DNA from: Opitutaceae bacterium
GTDB taxonomy: Bacteria > Verrucomicrobiota > Verrucomicrobiae > Opitutales > Opitutaceae
Direction: 5' to 3'
Assembly: GCA_031266495.1 (NCBI GenBank)
Contig: JAISAX010000048.1
Coordinates: forward strand, 1 to 5,934
Length of the DNA: 5,934 nucleotides
The stretch's first letter is position 1. Each line of letters starts with the position of its first letter. The position numbers were made by a program, and so were the translations under genes. The notes below the pieces were generated by a model. It had not been told where the DNA came from, did no database searches, and saw only the letters and a list, made by a program, of their open reading frames with translations. Below, piece by piece: positions 1-5,934 of this stretch.

Positions 1-2
1 CG

Positions 3-21
3 CCCCCCCCCCCCCCCCCCC
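3..21 (+). repeat. Homopolymer tract of 19 C upstream of GH3 gene
   Basis: Nineteen uninterrupted C lie 20 bases before the ATG of the GH3 gene, at the very edge of the window. The reading frame of the gene passes through it without a stop (polyproline if translated). It may be a real length-variable tract or an assembly edge effect; the exact count is uncertain in any sequencing technology. Confidence 0.85.
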
Positions 22-41
22 GCCTGCCGCCCGACAACCCG

Positions 42-1784
42 ATGAACACACTCGCCCTTGAAAGCCCGACCGCGCCGATGCCACCGCTCTCCCGGCGCGG
101 CCTCAGCCTGCGCGAGCGCATCGGGCAAACCTGCCAGGTGCACGCCGGCTTCATGGCGGGATGGAGCGAAGGGCAGGTCGAGGACTATTTCGGGTGCCAT
201 CCTGTCGGCGGTATTTTTATCGGCGGCGAGGTGATCGGCGTATCCGCCGATACGGACAAGGCCTCCGCCCTGCGCGACCGCATCGCGCTCTTCCGGCGTA
301 TCAGCATGAACACTACCGGAGTCCCGCTCGCGGTGGCCGGCGATCTCGAAAACGGCGCGGGCGGCGCGGTGCGCGGCCTGACGGCGTTCCCCAACATGAT
401 GGCGCTCGGCGCCGCCGGCGACGCGGATGCCGCCTATGAGTACGGACGCTGGACAGCGCTTGAAGCCTGTGCCACCGGCTTCAACTGGTGCCTCGGTCCC
501 GTCGCCGATCTTTCGCTCAACTGGCTCAACCCGGTCGTCAACCTCCGCTCCCTCGGCTCCGATCCCCGCCAGGTTGCGCGGCTGCTCGATGCCCTGATCC
601 GCGGCATGCAGGACCACGGCCTGAGCGCCACGGCCAAACATTTCCCCGGCGATGGTGTGGATTTTCGCGACCAGCACCTCTGCCTGTCCATCAACTCGCT
701 CGACGAAACCGCGTGGCGACGGACGTTCGGCGCGGTTTTTCGCCGCTGCATCGAAAGCGGCGTCCACGCCATCATGGCCGGCCACATCGCGCTCCCCTGG
801 CGCGATGCGCGCACGCGAGACGGCTGCCGCGACGGCATGCCAATCCCCGCCACCGTATCGCAGCCGATCCTCACGGATCTGCTGCGCGGCGAACTCGGCT
901 TCGACGGCGTGCTCATTTCCGACGCGCTCATCATGGCGGGCTTCACCGGCTGGGCCGACCGCGAACGACGGTTGATCGAGGCCTTCAATGCCGGCATCGA
1001 TGTCATGCTCTGGCCAGGCGACGACTATTTCGACCTCATCGAACGCGCTCTCGCCGATGGCCGCATCTCCGAAAAACGGCTGGATGAAAGCGTCGCCCGT
1101 GTGCTCGCGTTAAAATCCCGTCAGGCGGACGTCGCCGGCAATCCTGCGGATACAAGCCACTGCCGCCCCGCAACTCAGGTCGGGATCACCGCCACGGACG
1201 CCGCCGCCTTTGCCCGCCAGCTCGGCCAACGCAGCCTCACGCTCCTGCGCAACCGCGCCTCCGTGCTCCCCCTCGCTCCGGACCGCGCGCGCCGTGTCTG
1301 CGTAGTTGTTGCCAGCATACGCGACGACGAAAACGCTCTCGCCATCGCCGAACCGCTGCTTGCCCGCCTGCGCGCCCGCGGTTGCGAAGTCACCGTGCAA
1401 GTCAACGGCAACTGCCTCGACCTCACCCGGCGCGAGGAAGCCGGCGAGCGCTTTGATGCCCTGATCGCCCTGTTCGAGCAATCCATCCACGGACAAAAAA
1501 ACACCATGCGCCCCACCGCCGCTCCAGCCGAATGCATGTGGATGCTGCAAGGCCTGGCAACGATGCGTCCGGTCATCGTTTCGCTCGGCTCCCCTTACCT
1601 GCTCCACGACATGCCATGGGCCGACACCTGCATCAACGCCTACGGCTCCAGCCGCTTCTCGCTTGAGGCGCTCGACGCCGCCCTTTTCGGCGAGAAGCCG
1701 TTCACCGGCTCCTGCCCGGTCGATGCCGGCGGTGAATGGCTGACTCCCGCCAACCGCTGTTCGCCAATCGCTCCCTGCCCCTGA
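42..1784 (+). CDS. GH3 glycoside hydrolase, NagZ/beta-N-acetylhexosaminidase-like
   Basis: This 580-residue protein has no signal peptide, so it is probably cytoplasmic. The GH3 TIM barrel spans about residues 20-355. It shows D101-x-E103 after a beta strand, R169-S-L-G-x-D174-P, K199-H-F-P-G-D-G205, and I-S-D294-A-L-I-M, where D294 fits the nucleophile. D210-Q-H212 fits the Asp-His dyad used as acid/base in NagZ-type enzymes (family knowledge). A second alpha/beta domain at about 385-555 begins with the usual 'RQLGQRSLTLLRN' segment. The family removes terminal N-acetylglucosamine-type sugars from glycans or muropeptides, and some relatives may act as phosphorylases. The exact substrate cannot be read here; the next gene is a GH120-like enzyme, so a role in plant-glycan use is possible. 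The ATG at 42 fits the start of the family, but no ribosome site is visible and the frame stays open leftward through a C tract to the window edge. The stop lies 46 bases before gene 2. Confidence 0.9.
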   Translation: MNTLALESPTAPMPPLSRRGLSLRERIGQTCQVHAGFMAGWSEGQVEDYFGCHPVGGIFIGGEVIGVSADTDKASALRDRIALFRRISMNTTGVPLAVAGDLENGAGGAVRGLTAFPNMMALGAAGDADAAYEYGRWTALEACATGFNWCLGPVADLSLNWLNPVVNLRSLGSDPRQVARLLDALIRGMQDHGLSATAKHFPGDGVDFRDQHLCLSINSLDETAWRRTFGAVFRRCIESGVHAIMAGHIALPWRDARTRDGCRDGMPIPATVSQPILTDLLRGELGFDGVLISDALIMAGFTGWADRERRLIEAFNAGIDVMLWPGDDYFDLIERALADGRISEKRLDESVARVLALKSRQADVAGNPADTSHCRPATQVGITATDAAAFARQLGQRSLTLLRNRASVLPLAPDRARRVCVVVASIRDDENALAIAEPLLARLRARGCEVTVQVNGNCLDLTRREEAGERFDALIALFEQSIHGQKNTMRPTAAPAECMWMLQGLATMRPVIVSLGSPYLLHDMPWADTCINAYGSSRFSLEALDAALFGEKPFTGSCPVDAGGEWLTPANRCSPIAPCP

Positions 1785-1789
1785 CAGCA

Positions 1790-1802
1790 CCCCCCCCCCC
1801 CC
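1790..1802 (+). repeat. Homopolymer tract of 13 C between GH3 and GH120-like genes
   Basis: Thirteen C begin five bases after the GH3 stop codon and end 28 bases before the ATG of the next gene. The gap of 46 bases has no hairpin terminator; it holds only this tract, GGC, and a T-rich stretch (1822-1829) next to the start codon. Co-transcription of the two genes is plausible but not shown. Confidence 0.9.
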
Positions 1803-1830
1803 GGCTCCGCACGACTACACATATTTTTCA

Positions 1831-3981
1831 ATGATCCCTACACCCGCATCCGCCCGCTCCCGCTCCTTTGCCTCACCCGTTTTCCGAGTGCTCCTCGTGT
1901 CGGGCGCCCTGGGTTTGGTCGCCGTCATGCCGACGTCCGCTCGTACCTATATCGTGGATACGAATTCGTCCGCTGCCGATGATGCCAACGCGGGCACCCC
2001 TGAACGCCCTCTCAAGACCATCAATGCCGCCGCGCAACTCGCCGCGCCCGGCGACACCGTGCTCGTGCGCCCCGGCACCTATCGCGAACGCGTCACGCCG
2101 CTGCGCGGAGGCGAGGAAGGCAAGCCAATCATTTATCGCGCCGACCTCCTAACCCCAAGGGATCGCGTCGAAGTCAAGGGCAGCGACGTGTGCGCCGACT
2201 GGCGTCCGCACCCTGAATTTGCCGGTATCATGACGACCGGACTCGCCGCGCTCCTGCCAACCGGAGCCGGGGCTACACAGCAAAACCCTTATCTCACCGG
2301 CGTCAGCATCGGCGCCAACGACGAACACCCTGTCGCCCGCCCGGCCTCCTCCGCCACCGCCGCAACTCCCGCCATTCCCTCCATCGATGCGGCCACGCCG
2401 GTCGCCAGCGCCACCGGTAGCGACGATCCCGATACACTTCCAAAAACACTCGGCCAACTCTTCTTCGACGGCGCGCCCCTCACCCAAGCCACCACACTTG
2501 CCGCCCTCCGCGCGCACCCCGGCTCCTGGCTCGCCTCGCCCGACGGACGCCAGCTCTGGGCCCATTTCCCCTCGCCGCCACACGCCCCGGTGCGCGCCCC
2601 CGCCGACCTCCGCAACCACCTCGTCGAAGTCACCGTGCGCGACCGTATTTTTTCTCCCTGGCGTCGCGGACTTTCATACATTCACGTCATCGGTTTCACC
2701 TTCGGACACTGCGCCAACCAGGGCGCCTTCCCGCAAGGCGGAGCCGTCAGCCCGCGCAGCGGCTCGCACTGGCTGATCTCGGGCAACACCATCCGCTTTG
2801 CCCGCACCATCGGCCTTGATGTCGGCAGCGAGACGTGGGACACCGCCCGGCTCGCCAACACCCATCCCGACGACAAACGCCGCATGGAAGGCGGCCATCA
2901 CATCATCGAGAACAACATCATCTCCGACAACGGCCTCGCCGGCATCGCAGGCTGGCATCACAACGGCGTTGTCATCCGCGACAACATCCTCGAACGAAAC
3001 AACGCCCACGACTTCAACACCGGCATCGACGCCCGGTGGGAAGAGTGGGGCGCGATCAAACTCCACGGCCAGGGCGCTCTCATCGAAGGCAACCTCATCC
3101 GCGACAACGAAGCCTTCGGCATCTGGCTCGACAACGATGTATCCGGTTCCCGGATCACCCGCAACGTCGTCCTCAACAGCCGCATGGCCGGCATCTTCAT
3201 CGAACTCAACGAAGGCCCCGTCCTCATCGACACCAACATCGTCTTCGGCACCCGCCCGCGCGGGAATCTCTACGACGGCATGGGCATCTACACCCACGAT
3301 GCCAGCGACGTGACCATCGCCCACAACCTCGTCATCGAAAACGCCGGCGGAGGCGTTGTCATGCGCACCATCAGCGACCGCGCCTTCGGCGGCCAACCCG
3401 TGGAAAGCAGCCGCGCCCGCATCCTCAACAACATCGTCTGGAACAACAGCAAACCCGCCATCTGGCTCCCCTTTAAAAACAAACGCGCCACCGGCAACGT
3501 TTCCGATTACAATCTCCTCAACGCCCATACCGACCTCTTCCAGGGCTATCGTCCCGGCCAGCAACTCTTCGGGATAAACGTATTCAAAAATTCACACACG
3601 GCGGACGAGGCCACCGCCGGACTGAGGGACAAACTCGCCGCCGCCGGCATCCCCGCCGACCAGTGGCCCAACCTCGCCTGGTGGCGCTGGCAACCTTACC
3701 TGAGCCTCGATCACTGGCGCCTCTTCACCGGCCAGGACCGGCACAGCCGCGAACCCTGGCGCGCCGTGCAGATGCAGGTCCGCCCGCAGGAAGCCACGCT
3801 CACCGCGCTGATGGACGCCCCGGTGCGCACCATGAATTGTCCCCGTGTCGAAGGCGTGGATACGGATTTTTACGGAACGCCGCTCGCTTCCGGAAAAACC
3901 CTGCCCGGCCCGTTCCAGAACCTGGCCGAAACCCGCCGCGACTACATCCTGTTTCCCGTGCTTCCCAGGCACACCCGATAA
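1831..3981 (+). CDS. Secreted right-handed beta-helix protein, GH120 beta-xylosidase-like
   Basis: 716 residues. The N-terminus is a signal peptide: basic residues R9, R11 and R19, a hydrophobic core at about 20-33, and T-S-A37 as likely cleavage site. Export to periplasm or outside is inferred. The mature part opens with the first helix turn ('[20 protein letters not shown]', residues 60-79, then PGTYRERV), passes an inserted domain at about 110-270, and returns to parallel beta-helix repeats at about 280-545 with Asn-ladder motifs (GNTI, ENNII, RDNIL, EGNLI, TRNVV, AHNLV, NNIVWNN). From memory this order matches GH120 beta-xylosidase XylC of Thermoanaerobacterium. The IKLHG segment (409-413), W-L-D434 and F-I-E458-L-N-E-G-P align with the XylC segments holding nucleophile D382 and acid/base E405; spacing is 24 here against 23. 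Likely activity is release of xylose or a similar sugar from oligosaccharide ends, but substrate is unproven. Residues 168-200 form an odd Ala/Pro/Thr/Ser-rich stretch. No Shine-Dalgarno sequence precedes ATG 1831. Confidence 0.88.
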   Translation: MIPTPASARSRSFASPVFRVLLVSGALGLVAVMPTSARTYIVDTNSSAADDANAGTPERPLKTINAAAQLAAPGDTVLVRPGTYRERVTPLRGGEEGKPIIYRADLLTPRDRVEVKGSDVCADWRPHPEFAGIMTTGLAALLPTGAGATQQNPYLTGVSIGANDEHPVARPASSATAATPAIPSIDAATPVASATGSDDPDTLPKTLGQLFFDGAPLTQATTLAALRAHPGSWLASPDGRQLWAHFPSPPHAPVRAPADLRNHLVEVTVRDRIFSPWRRGLSYIHVIGFTFGHCANQGAFPQGGAVSPRSGSHWLISGNTIRFARTIGLDVGSETWDTARLANTHPDDKRRMEGGHHIIENNIISDNGLAGIAGWHHNGVVIRDNILERNNAHDFNTGIDARWEEWGAIKLHGQGALIEGNLIRDNEAFGIWLDNDVSGSRITRNVVLNSRMAGIFIELNEGPVLIDTNIVFGTRPRGNLYDGMGIYTHDASDVTIAHNLVIENAGGGVVMRTISDRAFGGQPVESSRARILNNIVWNNSKPAIWLPFKNKRATGNVSDYNLLNAHTDLFQGYRPGQQLFGINVFKNSHTADEATAGLRDKLAAAGIPADQWPNLAWWRWQPYLSLDHWRLFTGQDRHSREPWRAVQMQVRPQEATLTALMDAPVRTMNCPRVEGVDTDFYGTPLASGKTLPGPFQNLAETRRDYILFPVLPRHTR

Positions 3982-3995
3982 ACCCGATCCGCACA

Positions 3996-4020
3996 AACCG
4001 TAACCGCAACCGTAACCCGT
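3996..4020 (+). repeat. Imperfect hexamer repeat (AACCGT-type, about four copies)
   Basis: AACCGT (3996-4001), AACCGC (4002-4007), AACCGT (4008-4013) and AACCCGT (4014-4020) follow each other in the 47-base gap before the pseudopilin gene. The last copy ends eight bases before the ATG. This is the only gap in the window without a long G:C homopolymer. Function unknown; it may simply be slippage-prone DNA in the leader. Confidence 0.7.
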
Positions 4021-4028
4021 TCCCGCCC

Positions 4029-4835
4029 ATGAAACCCGCCCCCGTCATGTCCCCCGCCGTCCGTATCCGGCGAGCCTTCACGTTGATCGAACTCCTCACC
4101 GTCATTGCCATTATCGGCATTCTGGCGGCGATCATCATTCCCACCGTTGGAAAAGTCCGCGAATCCGCCAAGAATGCGAGATGTGTCAGCAACCTGCGCC
4201 AATGCGGCTCGGCGCTGATGATTTTCGCCACGGAAAACAAAAACCGTATCCCCGTGGCCAGCGCCCAGAACGAAGGCGAAGCCGGAATGTGGACCCGCAT
4301 CCTGACCGACTGGAAAAGCGCCACGGACGCCGGAACCCGGTCCTATGACGGGATCTTTTTTTGTCCCTCGCTGGCAGCCGAGCCACAGCCCTATACCCTC
4401 AATGCAACCACCGGCTTCGGTTCAGGCGTTTACCGGACCTACGGGATGCTGCATGGCGGACTGCAAATCGACGGCAACGAAGTGGACGCAACAAACGGCG
4501 GCTGGCTCGACAAACGCGACCGGGCAAACGGCGGCGCCTGTCATTACCTTGACCGGGTGCCCGCCCCCAGCCGCATTCCCCTGGTCCTCGATACGGTCAC
4601 TTACTCCGGTTCGGCAAACGAGGTGGGACGCCAGCTCTACTACTTCTACTCCAACAAGACCAACGAGAACGCCACCATTCACCTGCGCCACGGCAACAAG
4701 GCCAACACGCTCTTTTACGACGGGCACGTGAAGGCCATGTCGGCCCAGGACTTCGCCAACCTCGGCTTCACCACGCCCGTCGTCCCGACGTCCGCCATCA
4801 GCGACCCCGTAAGTCTCCCGTCCCCGACAACCTGA
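4029..4835 (+). CDS. Type II secretion/type IV pilin-like prepilin, H-X9-DG family
   Basis: 268 residues from ATG 4029. A short basic leader (R12, R14, R15) ends at A16, followed by F17-T-L-I-E21-L-L and a hydrophobic helix to about residue 39. This is the class III prepilin signal cut by PilD-type peptidase, with Ala instead of the common Gly at -1; E21 is the usual Glu5 of the mature protein. Near the end H221, nine residues, then D231-G232 form the H-X9-DG motif of a prepilin-type family that is often found in many copies in Planctomycetes, Verrucomicrobia and Lentisphaerae. The middle has four cysteines (C52, C59, C112, C171). The likely location is the inner membrane or periplasm, as a pseudopilin-like protein; the function of the family is not established. 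An open frame continues upstream to 3663 inside gene 2, but the prepilin leader fixes the start at 4029, or less likely at Met7 (4047). No ribosome-binding site is evident. It begins 47 bases after gene 2. Confidence 0.9.
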   Translation: MKPAPVMSPAVRIRRAFTLIELLTVIAIIGILAAIIIPTVGKVRESAKNARCVSNLRQCGSALMIFATENKNRIPVASAQNEGEAGMWTRILTDWKSATDAGTRSYDGIFFCPSLAAEPQPYTLNATTGFGSGVYRTYGMLHGGLQIDGNEVDATNGGWLDKRDRANGGACHYLDRVPAPSRIPLVLDTVTYSGSANEVGRQLYYFYSNKTNENATIHLRHGNKANTLFYDGHVKAMSAQDFANLGFTTPVVPTSAISDPVSLPSPTT

Positions 4836-4844
4836 TCCTCCCCT

Positions 4845-4856
4845 CCCCCCCCCCCC
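4845..4856 (+). repeat. Homopolymer tract of 12 C between pseudopilin and PEP-CTERM genes
   Basis: Twelve C, preceded by the pyrimidine run CCTCCCCT, begin nine bases after the pseudopilin stop. As RNA, this part of the gap is very rich in C and poor in G. No stem-loop terminator is visible in the 80-base gap. The tract lies between two copies of GACAACCTG (4826-4834 and 4867-4875). Confidence 0.9.
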
Positions 4857-4900
4857 GGCCACACCGGACAACCTGTATCCACATTTTCCTCACCACATCA

Positions 4901-4905
4901 AAGGA
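4901..4905 (+). promoter_or_regulatory. Ribosome-binding site of PEP-CTERM gene
   Basis: AAGGA lies ten bases before ATG 4916, followed by an A/T-rich spacer. It supports that start, which also begins directly with a proper signal peptide. The other three genes show no comparable purine motif ahead of their starts. Confidence 0.75.
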
Positions 4906-4915
4906 ATAAATAACC

Positions 4916-5827
4916 ATGAAAACCAGAACCTCGCCTCGCACATCCGCCGCCGCCCTCGGGCTGCTGGCGTCCGCCCTCGCCATCGGGCTTCCCATTACCG
5001 CACACGCCACACTGATCGCGTATGAGGGTTTCGATTACACTGCGGACACGGCAACAGGACTCAACCAAAGCAACGGTTCGCTCAACGGAGGCACGGGTTG
5101 GGGCAGCAACCAACGCTGGTTCGACAACCAAACCAACAACGAAAACCGCTATGTCGTATCCGATGCCGGTCTTTCGTATGGAACACTCGTCACCACCGGC
5201 AACGCCTTGACTCAAGGCACCGACACGATTGGCGCCGTACGCTTTTTCAAGAACGACAGCACCACGCTCGCCGATGGCACTTATTACGTAAGTTTTCTCA
5301 TATCGTTTGCTGCAAATAATGTTTCCACGGCAGGCCAATATGGAGGCGTGCAACTCGGGTCCGTCTATTTCGGTTTTACCAATGCCGACATTGATGGCGG
5401 CGTCACGACAACACGTGAATTTGTCGCCTCCAACGGCTATGGTAGCGGCACGACCGGAACCACCAAAATTTATACCGGGGAAACAATGACTCCGGGACAA
5501 ACCTACCTGTTTGTGGCGAAAATGGTTTTCAGTGCGACCGGAGAGGACTCCTATAGCCTGTGGATTAATCCGACGACGAGTGATGAAAGCAACGCAGGAC
5601 TGGCTCAGGCGGTCAATACCTCGACCAATTCGTCGAGCATCGCCTCGGCTGTATTTTATGCCAGCAGCACAGCCTTCGGCATGACCGTTGACGAGTTTCG
5701 CCTCGGCACCACATGGGAGGACGTGACGCCCGGCCTCCCGGCCAGTGCCGTCCCCGAACCCGCCATGTGGGCCGCCCTGACCGGTCTCGCCGGTCTGGCC
5801 GGGGCCATCCTCCGCCGTCGTCGCTGA
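4916..5827 (+). CDS. Secreted PEP-CTERM domain protein with LamG-like body
   Basis: 303 residues. The signal peptide has a basic start (K2, R4, R8), a hydrophobic core at about 11-27 and A29-H-A31 as probable cleavage site. The mature protein opens with 'LIAYEGFDYTADTATGLN', glycine- and asparagine-rich strands and 'GTGWGSNQRW', and later carries 'DEFRLGTTWEDVTP' (259-272). These are hallmarks of concanavalin/LamG-like extracellular proteins common in Verrucomicrobia. The C-terminus is a complete PEP-CTERM sorting tag: V279-P-E-P282, a hydrophobic helix at about 284-299, then four arginines. In this system an exosortase, not encoded here, removes the tag, and the protein goes to the surface or extracellular matrix. 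Its ligand is unknown; a carbohydrate-binding or adhesive role is inference. It is the only gene here with a good Shine-Dalgarno sequence. Its middle part is more A/T-rich than the other three genes. It follows gene 3 after 80 bases and could be separately transcribed. Confidence 0.9.
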   Translation: MKTRTSPRTSAAALGLLASALAIGLPITAHATLIAYEGFDYTADTATGLNQSNGSLNGGTGWGSNQRWFDNQTNNENRYVVSDAGLSYGTLVTTGNALTQGTDTIGAVRFFKNDSTTLADGTYYVSFLISFAANNVSTAGQYGGVQLGSVYFGFTNADIDGGVTTTREFVASNGYGSGTTGTTKIYTGETMTPGQTYLFVAKMVFSATGEDSYSLWINPTTSDESNAGLAQAVNTSTNSSSIASAVFYASSTAFGMTVDEFRLGTTWEDVTPGLPASAVPEPAMWAALTGLAGLAGAILRRRR

Positions 5828-5864
5828 AGTCTGAATACATTGCGCGGAGGGCGGATGGTGCGTT

Positions 5865-5880
5865 GGGGGGGGGGGGGGGG
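5865..5880 (+). repeat. Homopolymer tract of 16 G downstream of PEP-CTERM gene
   Basis: Sixteen uninterrupted G start 38 bases after the PEP-CTERM stop codon. Unlike the other three tracts, the G is on the + strand. The following bases CCCGGGGGGC extend the low-complexity region. It may be a real tract or low-quality sequence near a contig end. Confidence 0.75.
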
Positions 5881-5934
5881 CCCGGGGGGCGCGGCGGCCG
5901 CGGGCACGGGACCGGGCGGCGGGGCCCGCCGAGC
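5881..5934. other. Extreme G/C low-complexity end of window, no gene seen
   Basis: These 54 bases contain only two A and no T. They include GCGGCCGC (5894-5901) and a short inverted pair GGCGGG/CCCGCC (5918-5930, one-base loop), which are expected by chance in such composition. No start with coding support is visible on either strand. An unreliable contig end is the simplest explanation. Confidence 0.6.

Noticed and set aside
434..1006. Minus-strand open frame (190 codons) over the GH3 barrel
   Set aside because: Arg/Ser/Pro-rich antisense shadow without motifs.
1110..1790. Minus-strand open frame (226 codons) opposite the GH3 C-terminal domain
   Set aside because: No recognisable domain; it mirrors the codon bias of the real gene, and its start lies in the C tract region.
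1785..1830. Promoter in the T-rich stretch before the GH120-like gene
   Set aside because: CATATT would place transcription almost at the ATG and no matching -35 element is visible, so it is not called.
2674..3564. Long minus-strand open frame (296 codons) opposite the GH120-like gene
   Set aside because: Its product is an Ala/Val/Gly/Asp-rich low-information sequence produced by the antisense of a high-GC beta-helix gene. The + strand protein has clear family motifs throughout.
3663..4028. N-terminal extension of the pseudopilin frame into the GH120-like gene
   Set aside because: The extension is Arg/Pro/His-rich out-of-frame translation of gene 2. The prepilin leader needs a short N-terminus, which ATG 4029 gives.
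5656..5907. Minus-strand open frame reading the G tract as polyproline
   Set aside because: It runs through the homopolymer and overlaps the PEP-CTERM tag antisense; no domain or ribosome site supports it.
5918..5930. GGCGGG/CCCGCC inverted pair as a terminator
   Set aside because: The loop is one base, no T run follows, and the surrounding sequence is almost pure G/C, where such pairs arise by chance.
1..5934. A new defence or mobile system
   Set aside because: All four genes belong to recognisable families (GH3, GH120-like, H-X9-DG prepilin, PEP-CTERM). No transposase, integrase, nuclease, toxin, reverse transcriptase or CRISPR-like repeats are visible.

Overview
The window looks like a GC-rich, free-living or gut-associated Verrucomicrobiota, most plausibly an Opitutaceae-type bacterium. 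The assignment rests on a combination of traits: a PEP-CTERM protein with a LamG-like architecture, a type II pseudopilin-like protein with the H-X9-DG C-terminal motif and an Ala-Phe prepilin cleavage site, strongly C-skewed coding strands and carbohydrate-active enzymes. This is inference from protein types, not from a phylogenetic marker.

Layout: four genes, all on the + strand and tightly packed. (1) 42-1784 is a cytoplasmic glycoside hydrolase family 3 protein of the NagZ/beta-N-acetylhexosaminidase-like branch. (2) 1831-3981 is a secreted right-handed beta-helix protein that matches the GH120 beta-xylosidase architecture from end to end, including both expected catalytic acids. (3) 4029-4835 is a type II secretion/type IV pilin-like prepilin of the H-X9-DG family. 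(4) 4916-5827 is a secreted PEP-CTERM protein. The gaps between genes are only 46, 47 and 80 bases. No RNA gene, transposon or CRISPR array is visible, and there is no gene-free stretch longer than about 110 bases.

The strangest feature is not a gene. Long uninterrupted G:C homopolymers (19 C, 13 C, 12 C and 16 G) sit in every non-coding gap except the one between genes 2 and 3, which instead carries a short imperfect hexamer repeat. The window also begins and ends at such tracts, and the last 70 bases are almost pure G/C. The window may therefore be a whole contig whose assembly broke at homopolymers.

Functionally, genes 1 and 2 look like a small glycan-degradation pair: an exported GH120-like exo-enzyme that would release xylose or related sugars, and a cytoplasmic GH3 that would finish imported oligosaccharides. 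Genes 3 and 4 belong to surface or envelope families that are often highly multiplied in this lineage. Their link to the enzymes is positional only. I see no convincing new multi-gene system; the best lead is the intergenic homopolymer pattern.
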